From an uncultured Eubacterium sp. (lineage in GTDB: Bacteria > Bacillota > Clostridia > Lachnospirales > Lachnospiraceae), in the NCBI GenBank assembly GCA_945939115.1, contig CAMEVC010000002.1, positions 154,134-218,133 of the forward strand: a stretch of 64,000 bases of DNA. The letters run 5' to 3'. The notes beneath the pieces were generated by a model. That model did not search any database. It was not told where the DNA came from and was given only the letters and a program-made list of their open reading frames with translations. The translations under genes and the position numbers were made by a program. Numbering within the stretch: the first letter of the stretch is position 1; each line of letters begins with the position of its first letter. Below are positions 54,686 through 62,570 of the stretch, piece by piece.

Positions 54686-55378
54686 TTAAATATTTGCGAC
54701 AAGCTCCTTCATAACCTTGACATTGTTAGCAATTGCGAGCTTTTCAAATGCCGGATAATCCATTGTTGCGCTGTTGTCAGCCTTATCTGATATGGTTCTT
54801 AATATTACAAATGGAACTTTATTAAGGTATGCGACCTGCGCTATGGCTGCGCCTTCCATCTCTGTACACAATCCCTCAAAATTGCCGCTTATTCTCTCCT
54901 TAACAGCCTTGTCTGATATAAACTGGTCTCCACTTACAACCCGGCCTATATGAACTCCGATTTCAGGAACCACATTTTTACAAGCCTCACCGGCAAGCTT
55001 TATAAGTCTTTCATCTGCTGCAAATGAGAGCGTGTCCATTCTCGGAATCTGTCCAAGAGGATATCCAAATCCTGTTGCATCCATATCGTGGTGAAGAACA
55101 TCTGATGAAATCACCACATCCGCGATATCAATTTCAGCCTTGAGGGAACCTGCAATTCCAGTATTAATAATGTAATCCGCATTAAAATCATCCACAAGAA
55201 TCTGTGTACATGCAGCAGCATTTACTTTTCCAATACCACTTCTCACAATAACCACATCCTTGCCAGAAAGCTTTCCTGCTTTAAATGTCATGGTAGCTTT
55301 GGTTTCCTCCCGCTCAATATCCATAACTTCAACAAGCTGCTCAACCTCTTCATCCATAGCGCCAATTATACCAATCAT
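54686..55378 (-). CDS. mtnN: 5'-methylthioadenosine/S-adenosylhomocysteine nucleosidase
   Basis: 230 residues. IGIIGAMDEEVEQL at the N terminus with the catalytic-region Glu, IVRSGIGKVNAA, NTGIAGSL and CTEMEGAAIAQVAY (the MEGA motif that binds ribose), then the catalytic Asp region RTISDKADN. It splits MTA and SAH, recycling SAM by-products. The start has GGGAGG upstream; a longer in-frame reading has no ribosome site. Confidence 0.93.
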   Translation of the reverse strand: MIGIIGAMDEEVEQLVEVMDIEREETKATMTFKAGKLSGKDVVIVRSGIGKVNAAACTQILVDDFNADYIINTGIAGSLKAEIDIADVVISSDVLHHDMDATGFGYPLGQIPRMDTLSFAADERLIKLAGEACKNVVPEIGVHIGRVVSGDQFISDKAVKERISGNFEGLCTEMEGAAIAQVAYLNKVPFVILRTISDKADNSATMDYPAFEKLAIANNVKVMKELVANI

Positions 55379-55551
55379 AAATCCTCCCATCCGTTCTGCC
55401 CAAGAGCAAAATATGTTAAAAACTGCATATATTATAATTGAACATCTGTAATAAAACAACTTCTGCTTTTTCAGAGTAAGCAAAAGTGTTATACTATAGT
55501 TAAATATTTATTATATATTTCAAACTATATTATTTCACGAGGAGAATTTAT

Positions 55552-55800
55552 ATGCGATACAAAACTTCGGGCGTATGCTCACAGGCAATAGATTTTGATG
55601 TTATTGACGGAAAGGTTTCCAATGTCCGCTTCATTGGCGGATGCTCCGGCAATACACAGGGAGTTGCTGCTCTTATTGAGGGTATGGGTATAGATGATGC
55701 CATCAGCCGCATTGACGGCATTAGATGTGGTTATAAGAGCACATCCTGTCCTGACCAGCTTGCAAAAGCTTTAAAGGAATATAAGAATTCCCATGAATAG
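55552..55800 (+). CDS. TSCPD-domain small protein (TIGR03905 type)
   Basis: 82 residues. RYKTSGVCSQAIDFDVIDG begins it, and the family motif is STSCPDQLAKAL near 63-74, with Cys-9, Cys-29 and Cys-58 also present. TSCPD domains occur alone or at the C terminus of class II ribonucleotide reductases. The function of the stand-alone form is unknown. It overlaps the next gene by eight bases. Confidence 0.87.
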   Translation: MRYKTSGVCSQAIDFDVIDGKVSNVRFIGGCSGNTQGVAALIEGMGIDDAISRIDGIRCGYKSTSCPDQLAKALKEYKNSHE

Positions 55801-56596
55801 TGTAGCACGCTTTAAGAGAGTATATGTCGAGATAACCAACAGTTGTAATCTGCACTGCTCCTTTTGTCAGGAAACCCTGCGCGAACCATATTTTATGAGT
55901 GTAGATGAATTTTCTACAGTCATTGAAAGAATCAGACATTATACCAATTACATTTATCTGCATGTCAAGGGCGAACCGCTGCTTCATCCACAGCTTACAC
56001 AGATTCTTAAGATATGTGAAGACAGCGGTATAACTGTGAATCTGACGACTAACGCAACTTTGATTAGAGAAAAACTGCCGACATTGCTTGCACATCCTGT
56101 ACATCAGATAAATGTTTCACTTCACAGTGCGGATGACAACGACTGCATTGATATGGACACATACATTCACAATCTGTTTGAAGCCTGTGAAACTCTGCTT
56201 GCCAAGACAGACACAGAGATTTCACTCCGACTGTGGAACACCAGGAAGGATCCACTGCTTTTCGGAGATAAGAACTGCACAATAAAGAGACATCTCTATG
56301 TCAATGTACAACAGCCCTTCGAATGGCCCGACCTTAACAGCTCATACTGCAATGACCGGGGATTCTGTCAGGGACTGAGGCATCACATTGCGATACTCTG
56401 TGACGGAACCGTAGTTCCATGCTGTCTTGATGGTAACGGTGTTATGGCTCTGGGCAATATATTTGACATGACCCTGGAGGACATACTGAAGCTTCCACGA
56501 AGCATTGCTTTCATGGAGGGTTTCAAGCGCAAAACAGCTGTTGAACCCCTATGCCAGCACTGCAGCTTTAAAGAAAGATTTCTTCACAAAATGTAA
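55793..56596 (+). CDS. Radical SAM/SPASM protein
   Basis: 267 residues. The 4Fe-4S cluster motif is CNLHCSFC near 17-24 (C-x3-C-x2-C), with LHVKGEPLLHP as the GGEP-like SAM motif. A C-terminal cysteine-rich region (CDGTVVPCCLDGNG and CQHCSF) fits an auxiliary SPASM/twitch cluster. The substrate is unknown. Translation overlaps the TSCPD gene, so the two proteins may act together. Confidence 0.87.
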   Translation: MNSVARFKRVYVEITNSCNLHCSFCQETLREPYFMSVDEFSTVIERIRHYTNYIYLHVKGEPLLHPQLTQILKICEDSGITVNLTTNATLIREKLPTLLAHPVHQINVSLHSADDNDCIDMDTYIHNLFEACETLLAKTDTEISLRLWNTRKDPLLFGDKNCTIKRHLYVNVQQPFEWPDLNSSYCNDRGFCQGLRHHIAILCDGTVVPCCLDGNGVMALGNIFDMTLEDILKLPRSIAFMEGFKRKTAVEPLCQHCSFKERFLHKM

Positions 56597-56656
56597 TTTC
56601 GTAATACATTTTTGAATAAATCGGACATATTTATAATATTTTCAGGAGAATGACCT

Positions 56657-57721
56657 ATGAAAAGAATTGTACTTACCGGTGGCGGAACTGCCGGACATGT
56701 AACACCTAATATTGCTCTGCTTCCAAGCCTTAAGGAAGCTGGCTATGAGGTTTTCTATATCGGCTCTTATACCGGTATTGAAAAGACTCTTATTGAAGAT
56801 CTTGGTATCACATATTATGGAATTTCCTCTGGTAAATTAAGAAGATACCGCAGTCTTAAGAATCTTACTGACCCATTCCGTGTGCTCCGCGGACTCTTTC
56901 AGGCAAAAGGTCTCATGAGAAGAATCAAACCGGACATTGTATTCTCCAAGGGAGGCTTTGTGTCTGTCCCTGTTGTTTTAGCAGCTGCAAGCCGCAAGAT
57001 TCCTGTAATCATACACGAATCTGATATGACACCGGGACTTGCCAACAGAATTGCAATGAGAAAAGCAACTAAAATATGCTGCAATTTCCCTGAAACCATG
57101 AAATACCTTCCTGAGGGCAAGGCTGTACTTACCGGCTCTCCTATAAGGCAGGAACTTCTTCTTGGGAATAAAGCCGCCGGTCTTGACCTGTGCAACTTCA
57201 CAACTGACAAACCAATTATACTGGTAGTCGGCGGAAGTACAGGTGCTGTTCATGTTAATGAAGCTGTAAGAAGCATTTTACCTGTGCTTCTTAAGGAATT
57301 TCAGGTTGTACACCTGTGTGGAAAGGGCAAGGTTGATGACTCTCTTAATGGAACTCCAGGTTATATCCAGTTCGAATACATCAGCGAGCAGATGCGCGAC
57401 CTCTTTGCCATAAGTTCCATCGTTATTTCCCGTGCCGGAGCCAACGCAATATGTGAACTTCTCGCACTCAAGAAACCTAATCTGCTCATTCCTCTTTCAG
57501 CTAATGCAAGCCGTGGCGACCAGATACTGAATGCTAACTCTTTTAAGGAACATGGTTATTCAATGGTTCTATCCGAGGAAGATATGACCAGTGAGACTCT
57601 TCTTGCTGCTGTTAAAGAGCTTTATGCAAACAGACACCAGTATATTCTTAATATGGAGAAAAGCGAACAACAAGATTCTATTGACAAAATCATGAATTTA
57701 ATTAAAGATAATAGTAAATAA
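56657..57721 (+). CDS. murG: Lipid II-forming GlcNAc transferase
   Basis: 354 residues. GGGTAGHVTPNIAL near 8-21 is the acceptor-side loop, SKGGFVSVPVVLAA and SRAGANAICELLALKKP the later conserved blocks of MurG. It adds GlcNAc to lipid I at the inner membrane face. In many bacteria it lies in the division/cell-wall cluster; here it is apart from it. GGAG precedes the ATG. Confidence 0.92.
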   Translation: MKRIVLTGGGTAGHVTPNIALLPSLKEAGYEVFYIGSYTGIEKTLIEDLGITYYGISSGKLRRYRSLKNLTDPFRVLRGLFQAKGLMRRIKPDIVFSKGGFVSVPVVLAAASRKIPVIIHESDMTPGLANRIAMRKATKICCNFPETMKYLPEGKAVLTGSPIRQELLLGNKAAGLDLCNFTTDKPIILVVGGSTGAVHVNEAVRSILPVLLKEFQVVHLCGKGKVDDSLNGTPGYIQFEYISEQMRDLFAISSIVISRAGANAICELLALKKPNLLIPLSANASRGDQILNANSFKEHGYSMVLSEEDMTSETLLAAVKELYANRHQYILNMEKSEQQDSIDKIMNLIKDNSK

Positions 57722-57739
57722 TATTCAGGAGGTGATTTG

Positions 57740-58132
57740 ATGGGAACTGTTAAACACAGTAGACAAAGAGATGCTGTTAAAGCGTTTCTCATGTCGCGAA
57801 AGGACCACCCCACTGCCGATGTTGTATACTCATATGTGCGTAAAGAATTCCCTAAAATAAGTCTTGGAACTGTCTACAGAAATCTGTCTTTCCTTGTTGA
57901 ACACGGTGAAGCCGTCACTGTTCCATGTGAGGACGGATATGTACATTTTGACGCTAATACAAGACCTCATCTGCATTTTCAATGCAGGAAATGCAAATGC
58001 TTAATTGATATTGAGGGTCCGGCTAATCAGATGCTTGACACTCTGGAACAAGATGTTTCATCATATTTTCCAGGCCGCATTGACGCTGGCTCTGTATGTT
58101 TTTATGGATTATGCGACAATTGTATTTCTTAA
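57740..58132 (+). CDS. Fur-family regulator, PerR-like
   Basis: 130 residues. The winged helix covers about 5-65 (SLGTVYRNLSFL recognition region). Metal sites: HFDAN...PHLHF (H69, D71, H77, H79) and two CxxC pairs (C82/C85, C125/C128) for structural zinc. The HFDAN pattern is close to the peroxide sensor PerR, consistent with the reverse rubrerythrin gene downstream. TTG one codon earlier is also in frame. Confidence 0.85.
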   Translation: MGTVKHSRQRDAVKAFLMSRKDHPTADVVYSYVRKEFPKISLGTVYRNLSFLVEHGEAVTVPCEDGYVHFDANTRPHLHFQCRKCKCLIDIEGPANQMLDTLEQDVSSYFPGRIDAGSVCFYGLCDNCIS

Positions 58133-58157
58133 AATCAGGAACGATTACTGTTTTTCC

Positions 58158-58227
58158 TTGACACATTAATATTTTGTGTGCTATATTCTACTTGCGAACT
58201 AATGAAATTATTTAAACAATATTTCAT
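58158..58227 (+). promoter_or_regulatory. Promoter and inverted repeat before the reverse rubrerythrin gene
   Basis: TTGACA (58158-58163) and TATATT (58182-58187) with an 18-bp spacer. Downstream ATGAAAT (58202-58208) and ATTTCAT (58221-58227) form an inverted repeat in the leader. It is not a clear match to the PerR box TTATAATnATTATAA, so regulation by the upstream Fur-family gene is only inferred. Confidence 0.6.
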
Positions 58228-58297
58228 CGAGGTTCACAATTGTTAAATTCAGGCACTTGCCTGTTATTTTTATAAAAGAAAGGAGATTTGTATTATT

Positions 58298-58843
58298 ATG
58301 AAGTATGTATGTACAGTTTGTGGTTATGTTTACGAAGGAGATTCTCTTCCAGCAGATTTCTCATGTCCAGTATGTAAGGCACCTGCTGATAAGTTTAAGG
58401 CTCAGGGCGGTGAAAGAGAATGGGCTGCAGAGCATGTTATCGGCGTAGCTAAGGGTGTAAGCGAGGATATCGTTGCTGATTTAAGAGCTAACTTTGAAGG
58501 TGAATGCACAGAGGTTGGTATGTACCTTGCTATGGCAAGAGTTGCTCACAGAGAGGGTTATCCTGAAGTAGGTCTCTACTATGAGAAGGCTGCCTGGGAA
58601 GAGGCTGAGCACGCAGCTAAGTTTGCAGAGCTTCTTGGCGAAGTTGTAACAGACAGCACTAAGAAGAACCTTGAGATGAGAGTTGACGCTGAGAACGGCG
58701 CCACAGCAGGCAAGACTGACCTTGCTAAGAGAGCTAAGGCTGCAAACCTTGACGCAATCCATGATACAGTTCATGAGATGGCTCGCGACGAAGCTAGACA
58801 CGGTAAGGCATTCGAAGGTCTCTTAAAGAGATACTTTAGCTAA
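58298..58843 (+). CDS. Reverse rubrerythrin
   Basis: 181 residues. An N-terminal rubredoxin-like domain has C5, C8, C23 and C26 (YVCTVCGY...SCPVCKAP). A C-terminal ferritin-like diiron domain carries [27 protein letters not shown] ([11 protein letters not shown]) and [13 protein letters not shown]. Normal rubrerythrin has the opposite order. In clostridia such proteins act as NADH-linked peroxide reductases and are PerR-controlled. AAAGGAG precedes the ATG, and codon use is that of a highly expressed gene. Confidence 0.93.
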   Translation: MKYVCTVCGYVYEGDSLPADFSCPVCKAPADKFKAQGGEREWAAEHVIGVAKGVSEDIVADLRANFEGECTEVGMYLAMARVAHREGYPEVGLYYEKAAWEEAEHAAKFAELLGEVVTDSTKKNLEMRVDAENGATAGKTDLAKRAKAANLDAIHDTVHEMARDEARHGKAFEGLLKRYFS

Positions 58844-58890
58844 GATACAAGCTTTACAGTATAATCAATATTAAACTATTGTAAGCAAAG

Positions 58891-58921
58891 ACAGCGCGAA
58901 AGGAACATATTTTCGCGCTGT
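58891..58921 (+). terminator. Terminator of the reverse rubrerythrin gene
   Basis: ACAGCGCGAAA (58891-58901) pairs perfectly over 11 bp with TTTCGCGCTGT (58911-58921), followed by TTTATTATTT. Confidence 0.9.
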
Positions 58922-58950
58922 TTTATTATTTGGTGTTATTTTGATAGCAG

Positions 58951-59400
58951 CTATCGTAAAATGCTCGTTGAAGGGTTGCTGAGCTGAAGTGCTCTATCTC
59001 CGAATAGTTCAGGATGATTCTCCAATGAATCGGCTTCTGTTATTTCACGAACTACATGGCATGGCACTCCCACTGCAAGCGAATTGGGTGGAATATCTCT
59101 TGTAACTACACTTCCCGCACCGATAACACAACCATCACCGATAGTAACTCCTCCGCATATAGTGACATTTCCTGCAATCCAGCAGTTATTGCCAATAGTA
59201 ATTGGTTTAGCGTATTCTTTATCGGTAGGAATGCCGTCCTGCTTTACATACTGATTTCTGTCCTGCCATCGAAGCGGATGTATAGGCGTAAGAAGCGAAA
59301 CATTAGGGCCAAAAATACATTTTCGCCAATTGTCACAGGGCAACAGTCAACACAGGTAAAATTGAATAATCTTTATTACGGAAACGTTCATTGTTTCCAA
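58951..59400 (-). pseudogene. Frameshifted maltose/galactoside O-acetyltransferase remnant
   Basis: The readable C-terminal part (from FGPNVSLLTPIHPL through the hexapeptide repeats ITIGNNCWIAGNVTICGG and GVPCHVVREI) is typical of Maa/LacA proteins. Upstream, the matching CCPVTIGENV lies in another frame: one T is missing from a T run near 59313, where FFGP would be expected. Further up only broken matches (GNNERFRNKDYS) remain in a third frame. The intact family has about 190-200 residues; here about 130 are in one frame without a proper start. It marks the left edge of the decayed region. Confidence 0.72.
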
Positions 59401-59453
59401 CATTTTTTCGATATTACACCTATAATAGCGTATTGTTTTGTCAGAACACCCTT

Positions 59454-59525
59454 CTAAAGTTTCTGCAACTGCGATGCATTTAATACTTCTGCAATGTCAT
59501 TGATGATGTCATTAAAGTTTGGCAT
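59454..59525 (-). pseudogene. N-terminal fragment of a tyrosine recombinase
   Basis: Only 23 codons: MPNFNDIINDIAEVLNAS followed by QLQKL and a stop. From memory this matches the N terminus of a common clostridial tyrosine integrase (usually MPNFNDIIxDIxEVLNASQLxKL). The rest of the gene is absent here. A C-terminal fragment of what looks like the same integrase type lies at 61946-62216 on the same strand, with two toxin-antitoxin pairs between them. Confidence 0.5.
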
Positions 59526-59527
59526 TC

Positions 59528-60103
59528 TTACAAATACCAATAAGAATGCATTCCACACAAATATGTTTTAGAATTTGGGGGCATTTGCTTTATTGCGTTG
59601 TAAACATTTAAATAATCTCCAAATCCCATTCCAATGCAAATAATTCCAAACAAGCCTAATCCTACGAAATGTGGAAATATCAAAAATACAATATATGGTA
59701 TAATTCCAAGTATAAGATTAGGACACAAGCACATAAAAATAAAATGTCCTTTACTCATGTCTTCTGTTCCTACCACGAACATCAAACCATGCGCCAAGTC
59801 ATTATACATATAAACATCTTCTTTATAACATATCGCATGTAACAATTCATGTGGCAATAAAGACAATCCACCACAAACGCCACCTATCATCATCCATATT
59901 GCATTATCAGGAATATATTTTATTCCAAGTAACAAGAATGGAATTGCCAGTAAAACCATTGTTAACACACCCCCAATATTTGCAATCAATGACAATTTTT
60001 TTGTATCTTCTAATTCCTTAAATTGTACTGCATGAGGGTGATGTTCTTTTTGGGGAAGTTTACTTTCATCTCCGTCATACTTTCCTGCATAATGAAAAAT
60101 CAT
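59528..60103 (-). CDS. DUF3267-like zincin membrane protein
   Basis: 191 residues with about four hydrophobic segments. The motif LLPHELLHAICY (HExxH, near 82-93) and a later DYLNVYNAIK region with Asp/Asn fit the DUF3267 putative zincin peptidase family. It is likely an intramembrane or membrane-associated metalloprotease of unknown substrate. It lies in the decayed accessory region but is itself intact. Confidence 0.8.
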   Translation of the reverse strand: MIFHYAGKYDGDESKLPQKEHHPHAVQFKELEDTKKLSLIANIGGVLTMVLLAIPFLLLGIKYIPDNAIWMMIGGVCGGLSLLPHELLHAICYKEDVYMYNDLAHGLMFVVGTEDMSKGHFIFMCLCPNLILGIIPYIVFLIFPHFVGLGLFGIICIGMGFGDYLNVYNAIKQMPPNSKTYLCGMHSYWYL

Positions 60104-60149
60104 ACGGTATCTCCTTAATAAAATTCAAATAATCACGTGCTTTCAACTT

Positions 60150-60490
60150 TCACAAAGCTGAAATTTGTATTTTAATTTTTCTTTCATATATCTTAACAAA
60201 TTGGTCATATATATTCTTCCGTACTTTTTCTGACAAACCAGCGTATTTTGTATCCAACATAAACCATTTCTCCATTGGCATATTTACACCATATTCGGAA
60301 TCTAACAAAAAGTCATTTATCTCATTCCAATTTATATGTAATGGCAAATTGTTTTCTTTCGCAAATAAATAGTCATCCCGCTGTAATTCCTGTTTTTTCG
60401 CTTTCTTGTATTTCTTTCATAAACAATCCGGTATATTACCATTGCTACTACAATACACGCGCTAAACATCTTTGTAATCAAACCATTCAT
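60150..60490 (-). pseudogene. Small membrane-anchored protein gene split by a frameshift at an A_AAA_AAC heptamer
   Basis: A first frame starts with GGGAG and an ATG, encodes one membrane segment (MFSACIVVAMVIYRIVYERN) and runs to a stop after 52 codons. A second frame, entered by a -1 shift within the A run (60392-60398, heptamer A_AAA_AAC in the first frame), continues QELQRDDYLFAKENNLPLH and on to a stop at 60150. The joined product would be about 113 residues. It may be a pseudogene, a sequencing error, or programmed frameshifting; the sequence alone cannot decide. Function unknown. Confidence 0.55.
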
Positions 60491-60566
60491 TGTGTATCTC
60501 CCTATCACTAAAAATTGGAAATTAACAAGTCGATAAATTCAAATCTTTCTCATATTAGAATTTTCA

Positions 60567-60869
60567 TCAAATGTACTCAAAAATCCCCTGAATAGCATCA
60601 GATACGTTAATCATTTCTGAAATTGGCAATCTATCTACTTTCTTGTAACCGCGAAGAGACATATCTAACAATGCAAGTTTTTCACATTGTATATAACCTT
60701 CATTTTCTTCTGTTGCCATCCATATATGAAGCGGACCCGGAGTAGAATTTCTAATAATTGGACATCCAATTATTTCACCACTCGTATTAAAAAAATCCTT
60801 ACTAACCACCAATACGGGATGTTTTATTTTTTCAATCTTAAGAATATCTCCTTGATGTAAAGATTCCAT
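60567..60869 (-). CDS. MazF/PemK-type toxin
   Basis: 100 residues. HQGDILKIEKIKHPVLVVSKD near the N terminus and IIGCPIIRNSTPG match the MazF/PemK SH3-like fold (QGDI, PVLVVS and P-I elements). Family members cut RNA. Its ATG overlaps the antitoxin stop as TAATG, typical of TA operons. The preferred start is the second of two close ATGs, based on AGAGG spacing. Confidence 0.8.
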   Translation of the reverse strand: MESLHQGDILKIEKIKHPVLVVSKDFFNTSGEIIGCPIIRNSTPGPLHIWMATEENEGYIQCEKLALLDMSLRGYKKVDRLPISEMINVSDAIQGIFEYI

Positions 60870-61111
60870 TACCATACCTCTCTTCCGACAGGTTCACCCC
60901 AATCATATTCACCATCAAGCATTAACTTTCCATCAAACTCAGCGGCTCTTTCTTCCAAAGTTTTATGACGAAATGATTTCACTAAAGTGATTACACCATC
61001 TGATACCGTGACATCCAAAAACTCATTCAATGAGATTCCTGCACTTCTCAATACTTCTTTAGGCAATCTGATTCCTTGACTATTTCCCCATTCTTTTACT
61101 TGTGCTTGCAT
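60869..61111 (-). CDS. MazE/AbrB-type antitoxin
   Basis: 80 residues. KEWGNSQGIRLPKEVLRSAG is the swapped-hairpin AbrB DNA-binding fold of MazE; FLDVTVSDGVITLV continues it, and the acidic tail would bind the toxin. It would also repress its own promoter, where a 20-bp-arm inverted repeat lies. AAGGAGG precedes the ATG. Confidence 0.85.
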   Translation of the reverse strand: MQAQVKEWGNSQGIRLPKEVLRSAGISLNEFLDVTVSDGVITLVKSFRHKTLEERAAEFDGKLMLDGEYDWGEPVGREVW

Positions 61112-61120
61112 ATGGAAACC

Positions 61121-61171
61121 TCCTTACATTTGGTATATACATAGTATATACCAAATGTAAGGAAATATCAA
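61121..61171 (-). promoter_or_regulatory. mazEF-type promoter inside a 43-bp inverted repeat that includes the ribosome site
   Basis: Minus strand: TTGATA (61166-61171) and TATACT (61143-61148), 17-bp spacer. Arms 61121-61140 and 61144-61163 are perfectly complementary over 20 bp with a 3-base centre. The downstream arm contains TAAGGA, the start of the AAGGAGG site of the antitoxin gene, so a full-length transcript could fold over it. Confidence 0.8.
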
Positions 61172-61217
61172 TTAAATTCTCTTGAGTGCATCGGAAACTT
61201 CAAATCTTCTGTTCTAT

Positions 61218-61553
61218 TCATCCCAATAATCTATCAGGTGTAGTATCAATTCCAAACAACTGCCACATAAAATCCTCTTTCTCATGATAAAGATTGATTA
61301 TTCGAATGTATTTATCTTCTATCCTATAAAACACATAATTTCTAGACACAAATATGTACCGATAATCTGACACCACATCAAACATTTTCGATACCTCAGG
61401 ACCCTTTTCTTCATAATCACAAAGCCCTCTTATTGTATCTGTTATGCTTTTGATAATTTTCTTTGCTTTATCCTCGCCATATTCCCCGGATATTGCCGAT
61501 TTTAATGCACGTAGTTTATCCGCTGCATCAGGAGTATATTTTATCTTTTTCAA
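61218..61553 (-). CDS. RelE/ParE-family toxin
   Basis: 111 residues. KYTPDAADKLRALKSAISGEYG at the N terminus and YRYIFVSRNYVFYRIEDKYIRI in the core fit the RelE/ParE fold. No ATG is available; the TTG start overlaps the antitoxin stop TGA as TTGA, and GGGGGT stands seven bases before it. RNA or gyrase as target cannot be told. Confidence 0.8.
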   Translation of the reverse strand: MKKIKYTPDAADKLRALKSAISGEYGEDKAKKIIKSITDTIRGLCDYEEKGPEVSKMFDVVSDYRYIFVSRNYVFYRIEDKYIRIINLYHEKEDFMWQLFGIDTTPDRLLG

Positions 61554-61870
61554 TCAATTACCCCCAATTCCCGTTCCAAATCATCTGCATCAATCCAACC
61601 TTCAATTTCAGCTCGCTCCTCTGCTCGCTTCAAATCAAGCATCAGCATAGCAACCGCCTGTTCCCTCAACGCTTCTTTGCTATTCTTTGTAACAATAAAA
61701 GGAAGACCTTCAACATTTAGAGATTGCTGTATAAAGGTATTAAATGCATCCGTCAATGTCATTCCGGTTTTTGCATAAATATCCTCAACCGCTCTTTTGA
61801 TTTCTGAATTTATTCTTACTTGAAACGTTGAATCCTTTGGTGCAATAGCAACATTCAAATTTGTATCCAT
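61550..61870 (-). CDS. RelB/DinJ-family antitoxin
   Basis: 106 residues. DSTFQVRINSEIKRAVEDIY gives the ribbon-helix-helix and MTLTDAFNTFIQQSL the following helix, as in RelB/DinJ. The C-terminal half is charged and would cover the toxin. The start is the ATG with GGAGG eight bases upstream; a GTG upstream is in frame. Confidence 0.85.
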   Translation of the reverse strand: MDTNLNVAIAPKDSTFQVRINSEIKRAVEDIYAKTGMTLTDAFNTFIQQSLNVEGLPFIVTKNSKEALREQAVAMLMLDLKRAEERAEIEGWIDADDLERELGVID

Positions 61871-61894
61871 AAGACATACCTCCACTTTTTCTAC

Positions 61895-61923
61895 ATCATA
61901 ACACTTCTTTCACTCTGCGTCAA
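61895..61923 (-). promoter_or_regulatory. Promoter of the RelBE-type pair
   Basis: Minus strand TTGACG (61918-61923) and TATGAT (61895-61900) with a 17-bp spacer, 25 bases before the antitoxin start. Confidence 0.7.
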
Positions 61924-61945
61924 TACATTGTCATTACGCACGCTT

Positions 61946-62216
61946 TTATGATATATATTTTCTATGAGACAATTTCACATTGTTTTGATTAACCATAGCA
62001 TATCTGAGAGTTGTATCAATCTGCTCATGCCCAAGAATCTTCTGCACCACTTTCAGTAAGTCTACTGTGTGGTTTATTCAGAGAAACAAATAATTCACTA
62101 TTATTATCTGTCCTTGATTCGATATAGTTTATCAAATGAATCTTTGTCTTTGCATCAAAATAAGCTTTACGTTCTTTATCTCCTTTTCTTTTGCATAAAC
62201 CTTCACACATTTGCAT
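61946..62216 (-). pseudogene. Tyrosine recombinase remnant with internal deletion
   Basis: Two fragments in different frames. Residues like KGDKERKAYFDAKTKIHL and ELFVSLNKPHSRLT (62055-62216) match the middle of a clostridial tyrosine integrase. A separate frame gives VQKILGHEQIDTTLRYAMV (61946-62053), its C-terminal end with the tyrosine nucleophile. The catalytic R and HxxR box between them is missing, so the enzyme is dead. The joint is at 62054. Confidence 0.78.
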
Positions 62217-62335
62217 TACTTAACATAAACAACCAACGTCATTCTTTCGTTTGCCACTACAGTTTCTCCTGTCTGGTAATACCCCATATTCTCATACAAA
62301 TGGCAGTTTCCCTCTTCCTGCAGGATTGTAACTAA
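62216..62335 (-). pseudogene. GNAT acetyltransferase C-terminal remnant
   Basis: 39 codons ending at a TAA that overlaps the integrase remnant: NCHLYENMGYYQTGETVVAN and RMTLVVYVK are typical of GNAT C termini (LYEKMGY...). There is no GNAT acetyl-CoA loop upstream in any frame. The adjoining stretch 62336-62570 contains a 60-codon open frame beginning MNLESLLIVARNPCKVIRG and a broken MDIEFRKFTD start in another frame; it is decayed and not a recognisable gene. Confidence 0.55.
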
Positions 62336-62570
62336 CTCCCAATTAAAGCTCCCATAATTTCATTGTCTGCTTCAATATAACTTCCATTTTTCATGAAAAT
62401 AGCAGCTGTCATTACTCAAATGTTCATCATCCTCTTTGGGAATTGCTATGCATGCATTCATGTTTAAAACTCCAATACGTTGTTCTTCTTCTGTAATGCC
62501 TCTAATTACTTTACAAGGATTACGTGCTACAATCAGTAAACTTTCTAAATTCAATATCCATATAGTTTCC

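Noticed and set aside
62372..62554. 60-codon minus-strand open frame as a real gene
   Set aside because: No ribosome site, neighbouring frames hold broken gene pieces, and nothing in it is recognisable; treated as decayed DNA.
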